From contig CM068540.1 in the NCBI GenBank assembly GCA_035048495.1, positions 14,864,829 through 14,928,828 of the forward strand: 64,000 nt of DNA. Direction: 5' to 3'. Below are positions 34,175 through 43,737 of this stretch, one piece after another. This DNA is from Euptelea pleiosperma. Lineage: Eukaryota; Streptophyta; Magnoliopsida; Ranunculales; Eupteleaceae. The notes under the pieces were generated by a model that saw only the letters and a program-made list of their open reading frames with translations, was not told the origin of the DNA and did not search any database. The stretch's first letter is position 1. The number at the start of each line of letters is the position of its first letter. The position numbers and the translations under genes were made by a program.

Positions 34175-35260
34175 TTATAGGTATAATTAATCCTTGTGTT
34201 GTCAATTCCAGAACAACCTTGGCTATTTATGTAATATATATTCTAATACAATTGTGTACTTGGAGCACGGGACTCAACATTTTAGAGAGCGGCTTTGAAA
34301 CGATCCTTGATGCGCGGCGGGGATTTGAGATCGTGGACTTGTGTAAATTTTTGGAATCCCACTTAGACTTCTTTGGAGTCCCTCCTGGCCAATTAGTTAG
34401 AACCCCTATATCCCGAAACCCTAACTGGACCTCTTTGGCAGAGAGGTTGACCTGTCTCAGAGACTGACCGACAGGTCGACCAATTTACCAGGTTGGTCGA
34501 TCGGTTTACAAGGTCAATCGACCAGTCAAGGGTTTTCTCGAATAGTACACTCCTCCCATCTCCTATCCCATTCACTCTAAGTACCATTTCCCTTACCTTC
34601 AATACTTACCAATACACTTGAGCCTTCTCTTGAGTTCTTCATCTCCACGAACATTTTGTTTGAGTTCTCTTTACTTTATTTGGTGATCATCTTAGTTGGC
34701 CTTTGTGGGAGATCTGGTTTGGTAACCTACCCCTATTCAATTATAATGGCTCTTCTAGTGGGTGGTCTAAGCTACTTGACGGGTGGTTACTTGGCTTTTC
34801 ACTTCAACAACATCGAAGCTCTGTTCCTCTCCGATCTCGATTAGGAGGTAACTTTGTTTGATAGTTGAGAGTTTTTCTTGATATTCATCATCTCTTATAT
34901 TATTGTTCTGCTTGAATCAAGATTAGTCTTGACTGAGCTGGAGTTTAGTTGAGACCAGACTCTGTCTATCTCAATTGCAATCGAAATTGGGTCATTTACC
35001 CTATTCAATATTATAAAGTTACTTAAGTATTGAATTAAAAAGGTGCTAGCTCAGTTGAGTTATTTAGAGAGTAGACATAGATGTTGATGCACCGAACCAC
35101 TATATATTCTTGTGTTGTGGATTATTGTATCATTTCTCTTACTACTTTCAGTTGATTATTTTGTTATATGCAAGTATATTAGTAATCAACTTAAGTTAAT
35201 TTAAAAATAGACATATTCACCCCCTATAGGTCTACTCGTATCAATAGCAAAGGAACTTAA
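34175..35260 (+). repeat. 5' LTR of inner copia element
   Basis: Matches 50343-51374 with many substitutions, for example TTGGAGCACGGGACTCAACA against TTGGAGCACGAGACTCGACA. The terminal bases are changed: it starts TT where the 3' LTR starts TG, and ends TTAA where the 3' LTR ends TTCA. Confidence 0.85.
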
Positions 35261-35262
35261 AT

Positions 35263-35275
35263 TGGTATCAGAGCC
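35263..35275 (+). other. Primer-binding site, inner copia
   Basis: TGGTATCAGAGCC, two bases after the 5' LTR. It is the usual plant copia site complementary to initiator Met-tRNA. Confidence 0.9.
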
Positions 35276-35362
35276 TAAAACTTTGCAAACGGTTTAACCA
35301 CTTAAGTGGGCTGAATTTGGCCCACAGAAGCTATTACTGTTGGAGAAGTAACCACAGTAAAT

Positions 35363-35758
35363 ATGAAAAGTAAATCTGTTTGGTTTGTTTTAGATATAGA
35401 TGTCTGTAATGTTAACAATAGGGCTTTGAATGTTATTTATTGCTCTTTACCTTCCGATGAATTCAACAAAATTATTTCTTGTAAAACTATTAAACAAGCT
35501 TGGCATATTTTATAAACCACTCATGAAAGAAAAAATTCTGTAAAAATTTTAAATACTCACTACGTAATTCAAACTAATTAGAATGGATGATGATTCAACA
35601 TTCACTAGCTTCTATACTAAACTTAGTTACATTGTCAACTCTATATGGGATCTTGGTGAAGCAAACCTAAACCTAAAATTGTTAAAAAAAATTTAAGATC
35701 ATTGCTTGATAGATTTCATCCTAAGATAACTACTATAGAAGAAAGTAAGGATGTTGAC
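35363..35758 (+). pseudogene. Copia Gag (UBN2-type) first half
   Basis: Forward translation includes FNKIISCKTIKQAWHIL and FHPKITTIEESKDVD, typical of the UBN2 Gag region. The coding line is cut by the gypsy element exactly at the TTGAC duplication and resumes at 48355 with NIKLEELIGF. Internal stops are present. Confidence 0.75.
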
Positions 35759-37118
35759 TGTGGGTGCCGTATTTTCCAGCAAGTTAAAAGATGACGCGTG
35801 TCACTAGCTTAGCACGTGCGTTGATAAAAAGGTGACGCATGTTAATAGACAGCACGCGAGAGTAAATGCGCCGAACGCATCATCAAGAGCCATAAACTGC
35901 CCATCGTGTCACACGATTTCCATTACTTGAAAATGCCACGTGTCAGGATAGAATGATCGACACATGGAAGTGATGTTAACAGAATATATTAGTGTCTTAG
36001 CCTCTAATATGTCGGGAAGTATTCAATCTTGCCCGACATATTGTTGAATCTCATCACAACATGTCCAACAAGCTGGACGGGATCATTTACAATCTACTCC
36101 CGGCAAGATACACTGGATAAACGGGATCTTTACAAATATAATCCCGGCAAGACCTCCAGACTTGACGGGATCTTTTACAATCTCATCCCAACATGTCCAA
36201 CAAGCTTGACGGGATCATTTACAATATACTCCCGGGAAGATATACTGGGTAGACGGGATCTTTACAAATATAATCCCGGTAAGACCTCCAGACGTATTTG
36301 ACGGGATCTTTTACAATCTCATCCCAACATGTCCAACAAGCTTGACGGGATCATTTACAATATACTCCCGGGAAGATATACTGGGTAGACGGGATCTTTA
36401 CAAATATAATCCCGGAAAGACCTTCAGACTTACTTGACGGGATCTTTTATAATCTCATTCCAACACGACCAACAGGCTTGATGGGATCTATTTCAATATC
36501 ATCTCGGCAAAGCCAGATGAGGTCAAATGATTTACGTGGCAGGATCTATTATGAACGAGGTAAGTATTCTGAACACAATCGATTTCTTAACTAATGAATA
36601 TTGGCCACGTGGCAGCTAATTGAACTATCACGAATTCGACATCCCCTTATCCGAATACCTGACACGAAGAATGCCACCTCAGTGTCACTTCAGTTATTTC
36701 AGGTATAACCGAATCAAGGAAGTTAAGATATAATCATAGGATTCTGTTTTATAACAGAATCCATCTGAGTCATCGTTGACTGAGAATGACTAGACACGTG
36801 GAAGGTGAGTCACTCCAGTTCTAAGGTTATAAATATGAGACCTTCAGGACTGAGAAGAGGATCTTGCTCTCCAGATCCAGATAGCCTAAACTCTGAAATC
36901 TTTTACTATTTCCTAAAACCTGTTACATTTCCCAAGCTGACTTGAGCGTCGGAGTCTTGTCAACAGGTACAACCAAATCTAATCTGGAGATCATCCTATC
37001 CTTCGCAGAGGAGAAAGCAGTTCCATCCTGGAGCATTAGAGTCGTCCGATCATCACCAAAATCCGAATCGTCTGACCTCGAAGATTGTGTGGGTTAGATC
37101 AGATATTTTTCCCCCACA
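35759..37118 (+). repeat. 5' LTR of gypsy element
   Basis: 1360 bp, the same length as the 3' LTR. It contains a TATAAATA box at 36828-36835 and a block of about 135-bp tandem repeats (36045-36500) built on GACGGGATC and TCCCGG motifs. Confidence 0.95.
36045..36500 (+). repeat. Tandem repeats inside the gypsy LTR, about 135 bp
   Basis: AATCTCATC(A/C)CAACATGTCC recurs at about 36046, 36179, 36315 and 36452. Spacings are 133-137 bp. The same array is in the 3' LTR at about 47278-47730. Confidence 0.85.
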
Positions 37119-37123
37119 TCTTT

Positions 37124-37140
37124 TGGCGCCGTCTGTGGGA
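37124..37140 (+). other. Primer-binding site, gypsy
   Basis: TGGCGCCGTCTGTGGGA starts 5 bases after the LTR. Its first ten bases fit the 3' end of tRNA-Asp, as is usual for Tat/Athila elements. Confidence 0.85.
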
Positions 37141-37184
37141 AACGACTAGAAATTTTCCGTTCTAAGAGATATTCGATTCAAACA

Positions 37185-39377
37185 ATGGTGGATACCAGAC
37201 GCACAGGCCTCAGGAGTATGAGAGAGAAGAATCCTCCCAGCGATCTCAGAGATGCTATCACAGAGGGCAGGAAGGCGAGGGAATTGGACAATCAGCAGAA
37301 GATGATTGCCCAATTGCGCGAAGAGAATGAGGAGTTGAAACAACGGATGACAGCGGAGCAAACCGGTGGCTATATATCTGGTGCAGCCAGACATAGTCAT
37401 CATGAGAAAAGCCATTTCCATTCGGACAGATCGAATTCAGAGGAATCTGTTTTGCGGAATCCACGTAGTAGACATGGGGATTCCCAAATTCCACTTCCAG
37501 AGAAACGTCATAAAGCCGAGTCTTCTTGTCAACGAAGTTCGGATCATATTCAGCCAGGAACCAGGAAGCAGATTGCTGATCTGGTAGCTGAGATGATGGG
37601 AAAGAAAGAAACATTGGCTGATAAAATGACTGCCATGGCAACGAGAGTTCCCAGAGATTCTCCGTTTACAGAAGAAATACAGGGGTACCGTGCCCCAAAA
37701 TCTTTCTCATATCCAAAATTTTTGATATTCACAGGAGATGCAGATCCTGTGAATCATGTGCTTCGCTTCAGAAAAGCGATGACGATGTGGGAGTTTCAAG
37801 ACGAACTCCTTTGCAGAATGTTCCCTTCCACTTTGAGCGATGATGCGTTGATCTGGTTTAACCAGATAGCCCCCCGAACCATTTCTAATTTCACCAAGTT
37901 AAGTACTCTCTTCATCACTCGATATTCTTGCAACAGGTTACATAAGAATGATGTCGACGTATTATTCAATGTACATTGTGATCAGAAAGAAACCTTGCGA
38001 GATTTTACAAAGAGATTCCGTACCCTCATGACCACAGTGGAAGACTGTGATGATAAGCATGCCGTTACAGCCTTTCGCAAGGCATTATCCACAAGTTCTG
38101 GTCTATACATGTCTTTAACGAAGAATAGGCCGGTGAGTATGGAAGCCCTATTTCTTCGAGTTGAAAAATATTCTAAACTTGAGGATGACACACTCCAACG
38201 AGGCCAAGGAGTGGCTATATCTGTGAATAAGGTGAAGAAGGCCCCGGCGTCCAGCAAAAATCCGAAGGGAAAGCAGAAGGCTGCAACTGAGATTATTACG
38301 ACGGTAGAAATTCCCAAGAAGAAACCAGAGAAGTCGGAAATCACTGGGCAGTATCCCCGCCGAGAGAGGAGGGTTTTTACATCATTGAACAAGACCCATA
38401 GTCAGATATTTGATCTGATTAAGAACGAAAAATATCTTCAATATCCCAGACCAATGAGGCCAGACTTAAAGGGAGATAGAGATATGACACAATTATGTGC
38501 CTTCCACCAAGAAGCAGGGCACATAACTGACAAATGCTGGGCGCTGAGACATAAGGTTGAGGACCTAATTAACCAAGGCTTTTTGCAACAGTTCATTGCC
38601 AGCACGTCTGGGGCAGTAGCTGGAGCCGAGGTTCTCAAGAAAGATAAGAACCCCATTAAACAGCAAGAACGTGGGTTGGTAATTGACGTTATACACGGGG
38701 GAGGACGGCAACTATCCCGTGGAGAGACAGAGAGGGTGGACAGGATTAAAATCAGGAAGGTCGAACACCTGAATGAGATCTTACACCTATCCACGGGACC
38801 TAGAATAACAGATCCCGTGGAAATGATGGAAAGCACTGACGCAACCATTTTCTTCTCCGATAGAGATCTCGTGGGAGTAGATCACCCACATTCGGATGCG
38901 TTAGTGCTCACCTTGCCTGTGGGTAATTATGAGGTAAAGCGTCTGTTGATTGATCCCGGGAGCTCAGCCGAAATTCTATTTGCAGAGGCTTATCGGAAGA
39001 TGGGTTTTAACCAATCAGATCTTATCCAGAGCAATGTTCCCCTGGTTGGATTCAACGGCCAGAGAGAATATGCAATGGGGAAAATAATTTTGCCAGTAAA
39101 GACAGGACCAATCACGTCTATGGTCGAATTTCTTGTTCTAGATACACCATCCCCCTATAATGGCATATTAGGGAGAGGATGGATACATGAAGTAAAAGGT
39201 GTTCCTTCCACTTATCATCAATTATTCCGATTCCCGACTGATCACGGGATTATGGAACTCAAAGGAGATCAAGCCATAGCAACAAAATGTTATGCCATGG
39301 CCCTGAAGTTGAAGGAAGTCCCAGTCCAGGAGGATCATCATGGAAAGGGAACCTCATCTTTAATTACAGAGCAATAG
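37185..39377 (+). CDS. Gypsy Gag-protease polyprotein
   Basis: A 730-residue frame from the first ATG after the primer site. It opens with a charged, partly coiled-coil N terminus (EENEELKQRM). The retrotransposon Gag domain spans about residues 185-290 (SYPKFLIFTGDADPVNHVL, then ALIWFNQIAPRTISNF). A zinc-knuckle-like CAFHQEAGHITDKC is near 437, and an aspartic protease core lies near 585-600 (LLIDPGSSAEILF, with D-P-G instead of the usual D-T/S-G). Gag packages the RNA and the protease cuts the polyprotein. The frame ends at TAG (39375-39377), read as CAA TAG CAA TCA. The same frame stays open for 101 more codons, so pol continues after the stop. Confidence 0.9.
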   Translation: MVDTRRTGLRSMREKNPPSDLRDAITEGRKARELDNQQKMIAQLREENEELKQRMTAEQTGGYISGAARHSHHEKSHFHSDRSNSEESVLRNPRSRHGDSQIPLPEKRHKAESSCQRSSDHIQPGTRKQIADLVAEMMGKKETLADKMTAMATRVPRDSPFTEEIQGYRAPKSFSYPKFLIFTGDADPVNHVLRFRKAMTMWEFQDELLCRMFPSTLSDDALIWFNQIAPRTISNFTKLSTLFITRYSCNRLHKNDVDVLFNVHCDQKETLRDFTKRFRTLMTTVEDCDDKHAVTAFRKALSTSSGLYMSLTKNRPVSMEALFLRVEKYSKLEDDTLQRGQGVAISVNKVKKAPASSKNPKGKQKAATEIITTVEIPKKKPEKSEITGQYPRRERRVFTSLNKTHSQIFDLIKNEKYLQYPRPMRPDLKGDRDMTQLCAFHQEAGHITDKCWALRHKVEDLINQGFLQQFIASTSGAVAGAEVLKKDKNPIKQQERGLVIDVIHGGGRQLSRGETERVDRIKIRKVEHLNEILHLSTGPRITDPVEMMESTDATIFFSDRDLVGVDHPHSDALVLTLPVGNYEVKRLLIDPGSSAEILFAEAYRKMGFNQSDLIQSNVPLVGFNGQREYAMGKIILPVKTGPITSMVEFLVLDTPSPYNGILGRGWIHEVKGVPSTYHQLFRFPTDHGIMELKGDQAIATKCYAMALKLKEVPVQEDHHGKGTSSLITEQ

Positions 39378-39383
39378 CAATCA
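39375..39383 (+). promoter_or_regulatory. Possible leaky stop codon context
   Basis: The stop and next six bases are TAG CAA TCA, matching the known readthrough consensus TAG-CAR-YYA (first described for a plant virus replicase stop). It lies between the protease and RT coding parts, where controlled readthrough would make sense. Chance or a recent mutation of a sense codon are alternatives. Confidence 0.45.
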
Positions 39384-39680
39384 GAGCGCATCCCGGCAGG
39401 TCTGGAGCAGATTGCGCTGAGCCGGGAAGATGATAATGATATTTTTGAGCAACAGACTATCCCAACGGTTGAGAAGACTGATCAGGTTAACCTTGGTAGT
39501 GAAGAGAACCCAAAGTACACTTTTATTGGGGCTGGTTTATCTGTCGAAGAAAAGATGTCCTACACTGATTTTCTGAAATCTTATATGGATATTTTCGCAT
39601 GGTCATTCAATGATATGCCGGGTATTTCTCCCGACATCTCCTGCCATCGTTTACAGTTAAATAGAGAGATCATTTACCTG
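39378..39680 (+). pseudogene. Protease-RT linker with frameshift
   Basis: Open in the gag frame from the TAG to a TGA at 39681. It ends in a sequence expected just before the RT (FAWSFNDMPGISPDI). The RT frame begins after AATAGAGAGATCAT near 39662-39670, where a GA dinucleotide appears extra. This shift separates gag from pol even if the TAG is read through. Confidence 0.7.
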
Positions 39681-42600
39681 TGAAACAGAGACCTCGGAGG
39701 ATTGCTCCTGAGAAGCAGCAGGCAGTCCAGGAAGAGATCGATAAACTCTTGGAGGCCGGGTTCATCCGTGAAGTCAACAATGCTCAATGGTTAGCCAACA
39801 TAGTGGCTGTTCCGAAAAAGAATGGGAAGATCAGAGTCTGCATAGACTTCACTCATTTGAATAAGGCCTGTCCTAAAGATCCATATCCCTTGCCGAGGAT
39901 TGATCAACTTGTTGATGCCACTTCAGGATATGAAATCTTATCTTTCATGGACGGATATTCGGGTTATAATCAGATCCCTCTGTATGGGCCAGATCAGGAG
40001 ATGACTGCCTTCACGACTGATAGGGGTGTCTTTTGTTACAAAGTGATGCCTTTTGGCCTCAAAAACGCGGGAGCCACTTATCAACGTCTCGTCAATAGAA
40101 TGTTCCATGATATGATTGGTGTGACAATGGAGGTATATATAGACTATATGATGGTTAAAACAAGAACTCAGGAATTACATCTGGGTGATCTCGGGAAAAT
40201 GTTTGATCGTCTTCGAGAATATCAAATGAAGCTCAATCCTGCCAAATGTGTCTTTGGAGTGACTTCAGGGAAATTTCTGGGTTATCTTATTACAAGGCGA
40301 GGAATTGAAGCTAATCCCGAGCAGATCAGGGCTTTGACAGATATGCCTTCACCGAAGAACAGAAAGGAAGTCCAAAAGCTTGCCGGGAGGATAGCAGCTT
40401 TGAATCGCTTCATAGCAAGATCTTCAGATAGATGCAGACCTTTATTCAGGCTCTTGAAGAAGAATGGAAGGTTTGATTGGACAGAAGAATGTGATGAAGC
40501 ATTTCAAAAGCTCAAACATTATCTCTCACAACCTCCAATTCTTTCTAAACCTGATCAAGGGGAACCTCTAGGTCTTTATTTGGCTACTACTGATGAATCC
40601 ATTAGCGCCGTCCTCTTCCGTGAACTCGATCAGGAAGAAAGGCCAGTATATTTTACCAGCAAGACTCTTATAGGGGCAGAGACGAGATATGCCACGATCG
40701 AGAAAGCTGCTCTAGCTTTGATTTATGCTTCAAGACGTCTTAAACCCTACTTCGAAGGCAGAACTATTACAGTCTACACAGAGCATCCTTTGAAATCTAT
40801 ACTTGGTAAGATTGATTTGTCAGGAAGAATGGCTAAATGGGCCATTTATTTGGCTCAGTACGACATTCAGTTCTCACCAAGAACATCCGAGAAGGGACAC
40901 GCCTTAGCAGGATTTTTGGCTGATTTTCCAGTTCCAGATGTGGCAGACACTGGGGGCGAGGACAGAGAAGTTCTTCCACTTCCCGAGATGCCAGAGATGT
41001 TGAATCCTTCGACGGGATGGAGACTGTTTACTGATGGATCAGCCAGTGAGAATGGATCAGGTATAGGAGTTGTCCTGGTCACGCCTGAGAATACTAGATT
41101 GGAAAAATCTGTTAAACTCGGGTTCGTAGCATCCAATAATGAAGCAGAATATGAAGCAATGATTTCGGGACTCCAGACAGCACTTGATCTCGGGATAAAA
41201 GATATTACCGTATATACTGATTCACAGCTGGTCGTCAGTCAATTCGCTGGGACATATCTAGCCCGAGATGAGAGGATGGCAGCTTATTTAGATATTGTTC
41301 AACATTTGGCTGAACGATTTGATAACATAAAAATTCATCAGTTACCAAGAATGGAGAATCGGCATGCTGATGCCTTGGCCTATTTATCTACTATGATGGG
41401 AGGAACTGAATCGAGAGCTATATCCGTGGATTATCAGGAATTTCCAAGTATTCATTCACCTGTTGAGGTTTATCTAGCACCTGTGGAGGTTGATCACGAG
41501 CCAAGTTGGATGGACGATTTTCGAAGGTATTTACAACATGGAGAACTCCCATCTGGGAGAGATGCCGCGAAGAGAATTCAGAGGCTGGGAAGAAGGTATA
41601 CCATGGTAGGCCAAGATCTGTACAGAAAATCAGCATCAGGTCCCCTCCTTAAATGCCTTACCTCCAGAGAATCTCAGCAAGTTCTTCTTGAGATTCACGC
41701 GGGTGAATGTGGAAATCACTCGGGGGCGAGGACCTTGGCACATAAAGCTCTCAGCCAAGGTTATTTTTGGCCCTATATGCAGAAAGATGCCAAGTTGTTG
41801 GTCAAGAAATGTCAGAAATGTCAGAAATATTCTCCATTGATAAAGGTTCCCGCTGAAGAATTACATCATGTATTCAGTCCATGGCCATTTGCGAAATGGG
41901 GATTAGATATAATGGGACCATTCCCGACAGCCCCAGGGAATGTAAGGTTCTTATTGGTGGCCACAGATTACTTCACAAAGTGGATCGAAGCAGTTCCGTT
42001 GGTTCAGGTACAGTCTTCCCATGTGAAGAGGTTCTTATGGGAGAATATCATCTGCCGGTTCGGTATTCCAGAAGAGATAGTCACAGACAATGGAACCCAG
42101 TTTGATTCCACCGAGGTGAAAGCTTTATGTCAGGCTTTGAATATAAAGAAAAGACTATCTGCCCCGAGATATCCCCAGAGTAATGGACTTGCTGAGAGAG
42201 CAAATCGAGTTATACTCGAAAACTTGAAGAAGAGGTTAGATCGGGCAAAGGGAAAATGGGCAGAAGAATTGTCGGGAGTATTGTGGGCATACCGAACTAC
42301 CCCGAGAAGAACTACAGGGGAATCTCCATTTTCTCTGGCCTATGGGTCAGAAGCAGTAATTCCTACAGAAGTTGTTGTCCCAACATCTCGTACTCAGGCT
42401 GTCAATACTGGACAGAATGAAGAAATTTTGGCTCGGGATAATGATTTGCTAGAAGAACGTCGCGAACAGGCAGTTGTGAGACTGGCTAATTATCAGCAGA
42501 CTATCAAACGATCTTATGATCGCCGCGTCAGACGTAGGACCTTCAAAGTTGGAGATTTGGTACTGAGGAAAGTATTTGACAATACCAGAGAGCCTGGGAG

Positions 42601-42742
42601 TGGAAAACTGGGTGCCAATTGGGAAGGTCCTTACCTTATTGACAGGATTGGGCAGAACGGGGCGTATTATTTGAAAACACAGGATGGAGATGTATTTGAA
42701 AGACCATGGAACGTATTTAATATGCGGATCTTCTATCAATAA
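39680..42742 (+). CDS. Gypsy Pol: RT, RNase H, archaeal-type RNase H, integrase
   Basis: Open for 1020 codons; the listed first residue is a GTG, and translation would normally come from upstream. RT at about 40-230: the first catalytic Asp is in LSFMDGYSGYNQI, but the YIDD box reads YIDY (D155 kept, the next Asp is Tyr156), which should destroy polymerase activity. RNase H follows (TTDESISAVLF to KGHALAGFLADF). A second RNase H from about 445 carries FTDGSASENGSG, NEAEYEA, YTDSQLV and HADALA. The integrase has an H-H-C-C finger (HAGECGNHSG ... CQKCQ, about 672-720) and the D-D-E core (GLDIMGPF, VTDNGTQFD, GLAERANR). The domain order is that of Tat elements. The rest of the protein looks intact, so RT loss may be recent. 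Confidence 0.9.
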   Translation: MKQRPRRIAPEKQQAVQEEIDKLLEAGFIREVNNAQWLANIVAVPKKNGKIRVCIDFTHLNKACPKDPYPLPRIDQLVDATSGYEILSFMDGYSGYNQIPLYGPDQEMTAFTTDRGVFCYKVMPFGLKNAGATYQRLVNRMFHDMIGVTMEVYIDYMMVKTRTQELHLGDLGKMFDRLREYQMKLNPAKCVFGVTSGKFLGYLITRRGIEANPEQIRALTDMPSPKNRKEVQKLAGRIAALNRFIARSSDRCRPLFRLLKKNGRFDWTEECDEAFQKLKHYLSQPPILSKPDQGEPLGLYLATTDESISAVLFRELDQEERPVYFTSKTLIGAETRYATIEKAALALIYASRRLKPYFEGRTITVYTEHPLKSILGKIDLSGRMAKWAIYLAQYDIQFSPRTSEKGHALAGFLADFPVPDVADTGGEDREVLPLPEMPEMLNPSTGWRLFTDGSASENGSGIGVVLVTPENTRLEKSVKLGFVASNNEAEYEAMISGLQTALDLGIKDITVYTDSQLVVSQFAGTYLARDERMAAYLDIVQHLAERFDNIKIHQLPRMENRHADALAYLSTMMGGTESRAISVDYQEFPSIHSPVEVYLAPVEVDHEPSWMDDFRRYLQHGELPSGRDAAKRIQRLGRRYTMVGQDLYRKSASGPLLKCLTSRESQQVLLEIHAGECGNHSGARTLAHKALSQGYFWPYMQKDAKLLVKKCQKCQKYSPLIKVPAEELHHVFSPWPFAKWGLDIMGPFPTAPGNVRFLLVATDYFTKWIEAVPLVQVQSSHVKRFLWENIICRFGIPEEIVTDNGTQFDSTEVKALCQALNIKKRLSAPRYPQSNGLAERANRVILENLKKRLDRAKGKWAEELSGVLWAYRTTPRRTTGESPFSLAYGSEAVIPTEVVVPTSRTQAVNTGQNEEILARDNDLLEERREQAVVRLANYQQTIKRSYDRRVRRRTFKVGDLVLRKVFDNTREPGSGKLGANWEGPYLIDRIGQNGAYYLKTQDGDVFERPWNVFNMRIFYQ

Positions 42743-42774
42743 AGATGATTCCAAATTTCTCATACAAAAAGCTT

Positions 42775-43610
42775 CATCGTCAATTACAAAGTCCTAGCCG
42801 GGAGTTACAAACCGGAAGGCCGGGATGATCAAAAATTCTTAGTCATGCGACTAGAATTAATGAAACTCCCGTCGATTACAAAGTCCTAGCCGGGAGTTAC
42901 AAACCGGAAGGCCGGGAAGATCAAAAATTCTTAGTCATGCGACAAGAATTAATGAGATTCTCGTCGATTACATAGTCCTAGCCGGGAGTTACAAACCAGA
43001 AGGCCGGGATGATCAAAAATTCTTGGTCATGCGACTAGAATTAATGAAACTCCCGTCGATTACAAAGTCCTAGCCGGGAGTTACAAACCGGAAGGCCGGG
43101 ATGATCAAAAATTATTAGTCATGCGACTAGAATTAATGAAACTCCCGTCGATTACAAAGTCCTAGCCGGGAGTTACAAACCGGAAGGCCGGGAAGATCAA
43201 AAATTCTTAGTCATGCGACAAGAATTAATGAGATTCTCGTCGATTACATAGTCCTAGCCGGGAGTTACAAATCGGAAGGCCGGGATGATCAAAAATTCTT
43301 GGTCATGCGACTAGAATTAATGAGATTCCCGTCGATTACAAAGTCCTAGCCGGGAATTACAAACCAGAAGGCCGGGATGATAAAAAATTCTTAGTCATGC
43401 GACAAGAATTAATGAGATTCTCGTCCATTACATAGTCCTAGCCGGGAATTACAAACCGGAAGGCCGGGATGATCAAAAATTCTTATGGGACTAGAATTAA
43501 TGTGATTCTCGTCGATTACATAGTGCTAGCCGGGAGTTACAAACCGGAAGGCTGGGATGATCGAATATTTTTAGTCATGCGACTAGAATTAATTCTAGTG
43601 ATTTATGAAG
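42775..43610 (+). repeat. Tandem array of about 92-bp repeats
   Basis: Nine units at 91-94 bp spacing, each with AGTCCTAGCCGGGAGTTACA, GGAAGGCCGGGATGATCAAA and TTAGTCATGCGACTAGAATT. The array starts 30 bp after the pol stop and ends about 130 bp before the stop codon of the opposite-strand gene. Two unit subtypes alternate (ACTCCCGTCGATTACAAAG and ATTCTCGTCGATTACATAG). Confidence 0.93.
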
Positions 43611-43737
43611 TCCTAATGAGATTTACATTGAGCATGAAGACTTAGCCGGGATAAATCAGAAAAAGTATGCTATTATATTGAAAAGCCTTAAACGGCATCT
43701 ACAATTGTAAAACCCTATATCAGGTCATTTACAAAAA

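Noticed and set aside
42775..43610. Regularly spaced repeats resembling a CRISPR array
   Set aside because: The whole 92-bp unit is repeated without variable spacers, inside a plant retrotransposon.
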